Positions 6,908-11,333 of a DNA stretch of 11,333 bases are shown here, piece by piece; the stretch's first letter is position 1; each line of letters begins with the position of its first letter. Source of the stretch: Chloroflexota bacterium (lineage in GTDB: Bacteria > Chloroflexota > Anaerolineae > B4-G1); the NCBI GenBank assembly GCA_003648085.1, contig QMOC01000028.1, forward strand, positions 1-11,333, given 5' to 3'. The translations under genes and the position numbers were made by a program. Below the pieces are notes generated by a model. That model ran no database searches, was not told the DNA's origin, and was given only the letters and a program-made list of their open reading frames with translations.

Positions 6908-7045
6908 CCCGCGTCCTTATCTAGTTCTCGGTACGAAACAGGGTTGGAGGCCCGGCTTCAGCCGGGAGAACCCCGACGAACCGGGGCTTCCGTCGAGTCT
7001 TGTATCGCAAACTATCTACATCCTCGCGCCGGCGGCACCTGCTCC
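6908..7045. other. 138-bp intergenic spacer between two glycosyltransferase genes
   Basis: This is the only sizeable gap inside the glycosyltransferase run. It holds two adjacent hairpins (6951-6986) and the Shine-Dalgarno AAGGA of the GT2 gene. I found no convincing promoter, and no U-run follows the hairpins on the minus strand, so read-through is likely. The hairpins may set relative expression of the two halves of the operon. Confidence 0.6.
6951..6986. repeat. REP-like twin hairpin
   Basis: CCCGGC-TTCA-GCCGGG (6951-6966) is a perfect 6-bp stem with a 4-nt loop. Four nt on, CCCCG/CGGGG (6971-6986) forms a second stem around a 6-nt loop. An alternative pairing of CGACG (6974-6978) with CGTCG (6991-6995) competes with the second stem. 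The GGCTTCAGCC core resembles GACTTCAGTC and GGCTAAAGCC in the array at 1126-1231, so both spacers may carry members of one dispersed repeat family. Confidence 0.65.
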
Positions 7046-8116
7046 TCACGCTCCGAGGTCCTTCATAAGTAACCTCAAGTGCTCCTCAACCCTTTCGGGC
7101 AGAAAATCCCGCAGCCGCTCGCGCTGCCGGGCGATGATTTGGGACCGCAGATGCACATCCTCAACCAGCAGCCCGATCAACTCTGCCACCGCCGCATGGT
7201 CTTTAACCGTCACCAAAATGCCGCTGCCGCCCAACGTCTCGGGCACGGCAGCCGCTTTATAAGCGATGACGGGCACCCCGAAGTGCATACTCTCCAGCAA
7301 CGGTATGCCAAACCCCTCGTGCTCGCTCATGCTGAGATAGACGCTGGCACACCGATAGTAAGCCACTAATTGTGAATCGCCCACGTGGCCGGTGAACACC
7401 ACATCCGACAAACTCAGGCGCTCCACTAATGCCCGCAGAAACTCAAGGTAGGGCTCCATCCCCTGCGCCGATCCCACCAGCAGAAGCCGGGCATCCGGTC
7501 GCACGAGACGCTTGAGGTAATGGAACGTCAGGATCAGGTCCTCAAACCGCTTGTTGGGAGAGACGCGCCCCACGAACAGAACGTTCACACCATCTCGCCA
7601 CCGCTTCAGCACTTTCCGGTCCGGCCGGGCGGTGTAACGCCTCGGATCGAAGATAATAGGCAGAACGCCAAGACGGCTCCATCCCCGCCCCGCCAGTTCC
7701 TGGCAGTTGAACTTCGAGACCCCCCATCCTGCCTCAGCCAGCGTCCTCAGCCGATCCAACTGTTCACGTCCTGCTTGCGCGGCCTGGAGGTAGGCATCGT
7801 TGACACCCGCGAAGTAAGCGGACGGTGTGATGTTGTGATAGACCACTACTTTGCGGTCTGGAATCTGCTCCAACCAGGCCATCACCTCCGCCGAGTAGCG
7901 CAGGGAGAAGTGCAGCAGCAATATATTCGCCGGCGATGAATAGCGGGCATACTGCGCAATTGGCCGCGCACGGCCCGCGAAGTGGAGAGGTAGACGCTCA
8001 CAGAATATCTCGCTGCGATGCCCCATGCGTCGCAGCAGGCGCTGGAGGCTTAGAATCTGGTTGCTAACCGCATCTCCGTAGGAAACCGTGGGATGGAACT
8101 GATGCACCCCACTCAT
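7046..8116 (-). CDS. GT4-family glycosyltransferase
   Basis: This 356-residue enzyme is a compact GT-B protein. The N-terminal half contains FHPTVSYGDAVSNQ (7-20) in place of the usual GG loop, and VVVYHNITPSAYF (90-102). The donor half has LFVGRVSPNKR (180-190; R184, K189), LLLVGSAQG (211-219) and the EX7E region EHEGFGIPLLESMHFG (265-280; E267, E275). YHNITP and VGRVSPNKR closely match YHNVTP and VGRMAGNKR of the GT4 at 1261-2796, so the two are probable paralogues, but this one stops right after the catalytic fold with no linker, module or coiled coil. The start ATG overlaps the stop of the preceding gene in an ATGA junction, a sign of translational coupling. No membrane segment is visible. 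It likely adds one sugar to the same lipid-linked glycan; the donor is unknown. Confidence 0.9.
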   Translation of the reverse strand: MSGVHQFHPTVSYGDAVSNQILSLQRLLRRMGHRSEIFCERLPLHFAGRARPIAQYARYSSPANILLLHFSLRYSAEVMAWLEQIPDRKVVVYHNITPSAYFAGVNDAYLQAAQAGREQLDRLRTLAEAGWGVSKFNCQELAGRGWSRLGVLPIIFDPRRYTARPDRKVLKRWRDGVNVLFVGRVSPNKRFEDLILTFHYLKRLVRPDARLLLVGSAQGMEPYLEFLRALVERLSLSDVVFTGHVGDSQLVAYYRCASVYLSMSEHEGFGIPLLESMHFGVPVIAYKAAAVPETLGGSGILVTVKDHAAVAELIGLLVEDVHLRSQIIARQRERLRDFLPERVEEHLRLLMKDLGA

Positions 8117-9756
8117 TTTAGCCCGACTCTTTGGAATTCCTCGATCTCTCGACGCAGACGCATATTCTCCCGTGCCAGGTCGTTGAGCGCCTGCATCACT
8201 TTTCGATTGAAACTCGACTGCTTCTCTAACGAAGGGAACAAGTAGCGGCGAATCTCCGCGTTGATGATCCGCCGTACCACGGCGTGAACGGGACCCAAGA
8301 TCGGTACCCTCCAGTCAATCACATAATGGCGCGGCACGATGTCGCAATCACGCTGCCGGATTGAAATATGCCCTTCTCCTTCACCACCGATCATCTCCTT
8401 CCAGAGATCCTCGGCAATGTCCTCTGGTCTCTCAATCTCCCCAGACGGGGAAGTACCGTCAGCGTGAGCGCTTCTCTCACGAATCCGGCGCTCAATCTCC
8501 TCGGCATTGATGCTCTCATCAGGGATCTCGAGCCAATCCAACATAGCCTTCCTATCCGGGGCGCGGCGGGGGTGACGGCAGAACTCGATCAGGGGCCGCG
8601 CAGCCTTCTCCCACGTCAGATCCCGCCGGGCTTGCTCAAATCCCTCACGGAAGGTCTCCTCGGGCGCGACCAGCAGCCGAAGGATGGCCTCCGCAACGCC
8701 TTCTACATCCTCGTAATCCATAACGGCTCCCAGGTCATATCGCTCCACCACTCCGCTGGTGGCATCTCCCCGCGTCACCACCATCGGCAGTCCGGCCCAG
8801 ATGTAATCCAGCACCCGACTGCGGAAGGCCAAGCGGGCTTCGACGGTGTCGAAATGCAACGAAAGCCCTACGTCTGCTTCCACCAGGTAGTTGGGCCACT
8901 CCTCGTAGGAGACCCAATCGCCGAAAAACACGTGCCGGTCCAAAAGGCCCAGTTCCTCGGCCAGCCGAACGGCGGCCTGGTGTATCGGCATGTCGGGAAC
9001 GGCCTCTGTGTTGGGATGACGGGTGCCGGGGAAGACTAACTTCACGTCGTCACGCCGCTCCCGGATTTGCGCCATCGCCCGGATCGCCGTGAGAGGGTCG
9101 AGCCACTGCCACAATCCCCCGCCCCACAGCGCCACCTTGTCCTCCGGCCCGATGCCCGGCCACACCCCTTTCAGCACCTGCCGGGTGTGGCGCGGCGGTG
9201 ACGAGGGCAGACCAAAGGGCACTACATCTATCAACCGCCGCAATGACGGGTCCTCGCCGTAGGTGTGGACATTGACCCGTCCGGCGGCCTCCAGCAACCC
9301 CAGCCACCAATCCCGCTGCCGCTCGCTGGCGCAGACAAAGAAATCGCCGACCCGACATTGCATCTGCAAGATACGCTCCCGCTCCCGATGCTTGTGCTCC
9401 TGTTCAGGTGTTCCGGCGAACAGTTCCAGCGTCTCCAGTGGATGCGGATCGTAGCCGTCCACAATCAGGGGGATCCCGACCCTCTCCAGCATCGGGAACC
9501 AGGCCAGCACGTCTCCGCATAACAAAATGGCCTCCGTCCCCTCCACTGCCGGAGCCAGAGAGTCCCACCGACCAGGCTCGTAGGAGCATAAGCGGACATC
9601 GGCTGCGGGCAGTTGCGGATCGCCAGGGGCGGCCAGAGTGACCTGGAAAGGCCGGGCCAACACACGGGCCAGTTCCCAATAGCGAATACCCGGCCCGGCC
9701 ATACGGGGGCCTACGACGTCGTGGCTGATGATCAGAACGGAGGTACGCTTACTCAC
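8113..9756 (-). CDS. Divergent GT-B glycosyltransferase with C-terminal module
   Basis: This 547-residue protein begins SVLIISHDVVGPRMAGPGIR (6-25), a GT-B first strand followed by a Gly-rich loop. It continues with VDGYDPHPLE (99-108), VVPFGLPSSP (178-187), LWGGGLWQWLDPLTAI (210-225), FFGDWVSYEEWPNYL (277-291) and a donor-site helix near SRVLDYIWAGLPMVVTRGD (313-331). A clear EX7E pair is missing at the usual place, so it belongs to a divergent GT4-like subgroup often found next to Wzt/Wzm genes; that link is from memory. After about residue 400 comes a charged linker, then the shared module (RVPILG at 483 to N517) and a coiled-coil-like tail (520-543). It starts at GTG (9756), overlapping the end of the ABC gene by 8 nt, with a G-rich ribosome-binding site inside that gene. 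It overlaps the next gene by 4 nt. Function as a glycosyltransferase is well supported; substrate is not. Confidence 0.83.
   Translation of the reverse strand: MSKRTSVLIISHDVVGPRMAGPGIRYWELARVLARPFQVTLAAPGDPQLPAADVRLCSYEPGRWDSLAPAVEGTEAILLCGDVLAWFPMLERVGIPLIVDGYDPHPLETLELFAGTPEQEHKHRERERILQMQCRVGDFFVCASERQRDWWLGLLEAAGRVNVHTYGEDPSLRRLIDVVPFGLPSSPPRHTRQVLKGVWPGIGPEDKVALWGGGLWQWLDPLTAIRAMAQIRERRDDVKLVFPGTRHPNTEAVPDMPIHQAAVRLAEELGLLDRHVFFGDWVSYEEWPNYLVEADVGLSLHFDTVEARLAFRSRVLDYIWAGLPMVVTRGDATSGVVERYDLGAVMDYEDVEGVAEAILRLLVAPEETFREGFEQARRDLTWEKAARPLIEFCRHPRRAPDRKAMLDWLEIPDESINAEEIERRIRERSAHADGTSPSGEIERPEDIAEDLWKEMIGGEGEGHISIRQRDCDIVPRHYVIDWRVPILGPVHAVVRRIINAEIRRYLFPSLEKQSSFNRKVMQALNDLARENMRLRREIEEFQRVGLK
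8206..8310 (-). other. Shared C-terminal module, copy 3 (in the GT-B at 8113-9756)
   Basis: Residues 483-517 of the host. RVPILG, eight residues, RR, then Y-L-F-P, four residues, Q, three residues, N. It is one residue shorter than the other copies, between RR and Y. A charged linker precedes it and a heptad-like tail follows. Confidence 0.8.
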
Positions 9757-11119
9757 TCATCCCCCCGCCGTTCCACTCCCATTTCCCCCCCAGGCTCACC
9801 AGCCCGTACCGTTCGCCTTTCCCTACCTGGCGCACTTTGAAGGGGTAAAGACGGTCGTGGTAATCGTACATCACCGTATCGGCCCGGTTGTGGGCCGAGA
9901 CCGAGACGAGATATGTGCCCTCCATCAACGGAAGGTGATCTACGCAGTACAGGATGTCCCCCTCGCCTTCGACGAAAGGGATGTCCAGGCCGGCGAAGTG
10001 GGTGTTGGGGCCGCACACGTGCAGGCCGTCGTTCCGATGGACGGCCAGGCCAAAGACAGGACTCTCGACCCGCTGCTGGGCTCGATAGTGCAGCCGCACC
10101 ACCCACGGCTCTCCCACCTGAAACACGTGCCGTTCTGCCCCGGCCGCATCGAGGAAGGAGACATCCATAATCTCTATGTCCCCCGTCCCCCACCGTTGCT
10201 TCACCTCGGGCTCTTCCTCTTCTTCCTCCTGTGCTTCCTGCTGTGCCTCCTCGACCTCCTCCGAAAGGGGCTCAGCCTGTGAAGGGGCTTCTTCCTGAGA
10301 CGCGGCAGCCTTCATACGGGCCTCTTCCTCGGCCGCTGCGTGGCGCAGATATGCCGAAATGGTGTCCTCAACGTCGCCCGCAGCCCGAATCGCACCATCA
10401 TCCAGCCAGATGGCGTGGGAACATAGCCGGCGAACTGCCCCCAGGTCATGCGAGACGAAGCATATTGTGACGCCCTGCTGCTGTATCTCCATGATGCGTT
10501 CGAGGCACTTGTGCTGGAAGTTCTGGTCTCCCACCGCCAGCACCTCGTCCACCAGCAAGATCTCCGGGTCGGTGTGCACCGCTACGGAGAACCCCAGTCG
10601 CACGTACATGCCCGACGAGTAGTGCTTCACCGGCACGTCAATGAAACGCTCCAATTCCGCAAAGGCGATGATCTCATCCAGTTTACGCTGGATCTGAGCC
10701 CTGCTCAGCCCCAGAATGGAGCCGTTTAGATAGATGTTCTCCCGCCCGGTCAGGTCGGGATGGAAGCCGGCGCCCAGTTCCAGCAGCGCTCCCACCCGCC
10801 CCTTGACCTCGATCCGGCCTGAGGTGGGTTCGATGATGCGGGAGATGAGTTTAAGCACCGTGCTCTTGCCTGCTCCGTTAGGACCGATGATGCCCACCGT
10901 CTCACCCGGCGTGACCTCGAAACTGACGTCGCGCAGCGCCCAGAACTCTTCGGGCTGGCCATTATCCCTGCGCTGGGGGAAACTCAGTATCAATTCCTGC
11001 AAGGAGCGAGGACGCCCCTGGTGCAGAACGAAGCGCTTCGATACACTGTCAAACCGAATGGCTGCTTCCACGGTCTTCTCACCACCACCCGTCAAAACGG
11101 CGGCGTTGTCAGCCGCCAT
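9749..11119 (-). CDS. wzt: Polysaccharide ABC exporter ATPase, Wzt type with C-terminal glycan-binding domain
   Basis: This 456-residue protein powers export of a finished lipid-linked glycan through a Wzm permease. The ATPase domain spans about 20-260: Walker A GPNGAGKST (79-87), the family's characteristic signature HYSSGMYVRLGFS (166-178), Walker B ILLVDE (187-192) and switch His in SHD (H224). Residues 262-306 are a Glu/Ala-rich linker with a run of Glu near 298-303. From about 309 a beta-rich domain begins with RWGTGDIEIMDV, as in Wzt C-terminal domains that recognise the modified non-reducing end of the O-antigen. The annotated ATG (11119) lacks a clear ribosome-binding site; a GTG at 11071 (residue 17, VEAAIRF) has GGTGAG six nt upstream and begins where family proteins usually begin, so it is a strong alternative. 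It is the first gene after a candidate promoter. No Wzm permease gene is in the window. Confidence 0.93.
   Translation of the reverse strand: MAADNAAVLTGGGEKTVEAAIRFDSVSKRFVLHQGRPRSLQELILSFPQRRDNGQPEEFWALRDVSFEVTPGETVGIIGPNGAGKSTVLKLISRIIEPTSGRIEVKGRVGALLELGAGFHPDLTGRENIYLNGSILGLSRAQIQRKLDEIIAFAELERFIDVPVKHYSSGMYVRLGFSVAVHTDPEILLVDEVLAVGDQNFQHKCLERIMEIQQQGVTICFVSHDLGAVRRLCSHAIWLDDGAIRAAGDVEDTISAYLRHAAAEEEARMKAAASQEEAPSQAEPLSEEVEEAQQEAQEEEEEEPEVKQRWGTGDIEIMDVSFLDAAGAERHVFQVGEPWVVRLHYRAQQRVESPVFGLAVHRNDGLHVCGPNTHFAGLDIPFVEGEGDILYCVDHLPLMEGTYLVSVSAHNRADTVMYDYHDRLYPFKVRQVGKGERYGLVSLGGKWEWNGGGMSE
11078..11083 (-). promoter_or_regulatory. Shine-Dalgarno candidate for an internal GTG start of the Wzt gene
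   Basis: GGTGAG on the minus strand, six nt before GTG at 11071-11069, in frame. The ATG at 11119 has only A/T-rich sequence without a purine core before it. If this site is used, the protein is 440 residues and starts close to the first conserved strand. Confidence 0.45.
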
Positions 11120-11159
11120 TTGCTAAGTATCGTAGACTCGGGTGCGATTCCACGCCGCT

Positions 11160-11188
11160 ATGATAACACACTCCGCTTGAAAAGCCAA
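11160..11188 (-). promoter_or_regulatory. Candidate sigma-70-like promoter for the glycan operon
   Basis: TTGGCT (11188-11183), a 17-nt spacer and TATCAT (11165-11160) read on the minus strand. They match the consensus boxes at 4/6 and 5/6 positions. The predicted transcript start, near 11152, would leave roughly 33 nt before the ATG of the Wzt gene. It sits in the only gap between the HAD gene and the glycan genes. Such matches occur by chance, so this is tentative. Confidence 0.35.
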
Positions 11189-11191
11189 GTC

Positions 11192-11333
11192 TCATCTCTC
11201 TGACAGTGCTCGTTTCCACACCGCCATCAATTCCCCAATGTCCGCGCACACCAGGTCCGGCTTGACCGGCGAAGCGGTCAGGTCGGCCTCGGTGGCGATG
11301 CCCGAAAGGAGGAGCACGGTGGTCAGGCCGACC
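11192..11333 (-). CDS. HAD-IIA (NagD-type) hydrolase, C-terminal 46 residues
   Basis: An open frame enters from the right edge and ends at TGA (11194-11192). The visible part begins VGLTTVLLLSGIATEADL and continues with SPVKPDLVCADIGEL. In HAD-IIA phosphatases (NagD, p-nitrophenylphosphatase and phosphoglycolate-phosphatase relatives) the chain ends in just this way: G-[MLW]-x-T-[VIL]-L-V-L-[ST]-G-[VI], then T, then P-x-[PL]-x-[PLV]-x-x-x-S-[IL]-x-E-L. The helix after the core strand and the final strand-helix are therefore in place, and the stop is at the expected distance. The nucleophile Asp and the cap domain lie outside the window, so substrate is unknown; candidates are sugar or nucleotide phosphates and 2-phosphoglycolate. 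It is 72 bp upstream of the Wzt gene on the same strand, but a possible promoter between them suggests a separate housekeeping gene rather than a glycan gene. Confidence 0.82.
   Translation of the reverse strand, partial: VGLTTVLLLSGIATEADLTASPVKPDLVCADIGELMAVWKRALSER

Noticed and set aside
9728..10282. Plus-strand open frame of 184 codons ending in a Leu/Phe-rich, membrane-like stretch
   Set aside because: The hydrophobic end is the antisense of the Glu-rich linker codons in the Wzt gene. It is an artefact of composition, not a membrane protein.

Overview
This 11.3-kb window is a single-strand gene block: every gene I can support lies on the minus strand, so transcription runs from the right edge to the left. 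It reads as part of a bacterial surface-glycan (O-antigen, capsule or S-layer-glycan type) biosynthesis and export locus. By eye the base composition is moderately GC-rich. The nearest match I can suggest is Chloroflexota (Anaerolineae-like). This rests on the glycosyltransferase architectures, the CotH/DUF4956 pair and the palindromic intergenic repeats built around GGCTNNAGCC / GACTTCAGTC cores. It is an inference from gene style, not proof.

Layout in transcription order (right to left). (1) The last 46 codons of a NagD-type HAD-IIA hydrolase enter from the right edge (11192-11333). (2) After a 72-bp gap with a plausible sigma-70-like promoter come a Wzt-type polysaccharide-export ATPase with a C-terminal glycan-binding domain (9749-11119), a divergent GT-B glycosyltransferase (8113-9756, 8-nt overlap) and a GT4 glycosyltransferase (7046-8116, 4-nt ATGA overlap). 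(3) A 138-bp spacer carries two hairpins of a REP-like element. (4) Four more glycosyltransferases follow: GT2 (5393-6907), GT4 (4103-5389), GT4 (start revised to 4079; 2835-4079) and GT4 (1261-2796), with gaps of 3, 23 and 38 nt. (5) A 242-bp non-coding spacer holds four consecutive hairpins. (6) A separate two-gene unit follows: a DUF4956 membrane protein (338-1018) with a strong Shine-Dalgarno, then, 3 nt later, the N-terminus of a CotH-type protein running off the left edge (1-334).

How the genes fit together (inference). The six glycosyltransferases probably assemble a lipid-linked glycan on the cytoplasmic face of the membrane. The Wzt ATPase would power its export through a Wzm permease, which is not in the window. 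The DUF4956/CotH pair belongs to a different, often co-occurring envelope-associated module, usually with a VTC-domain protein that would lie beyond the left edge.

The most interesting observation is a short conserved module shared by three otherwise different glycosyltransferases (one GT2, one GT4, one divergent GT-B). It has the pattern R-V-P-[IL]-[LV]-G, then R-R, then Y-x-x-P-x4-Q-x3-N, always near the C-terminus. It always follows a variable charged or low-complexity linker and precedes a coiled-coil-like tail. The three other glycosyltransferases lack it. It looks like an interchangeable docking, membrane-association or oligomerisation tag for glycan-assembly enzymes.
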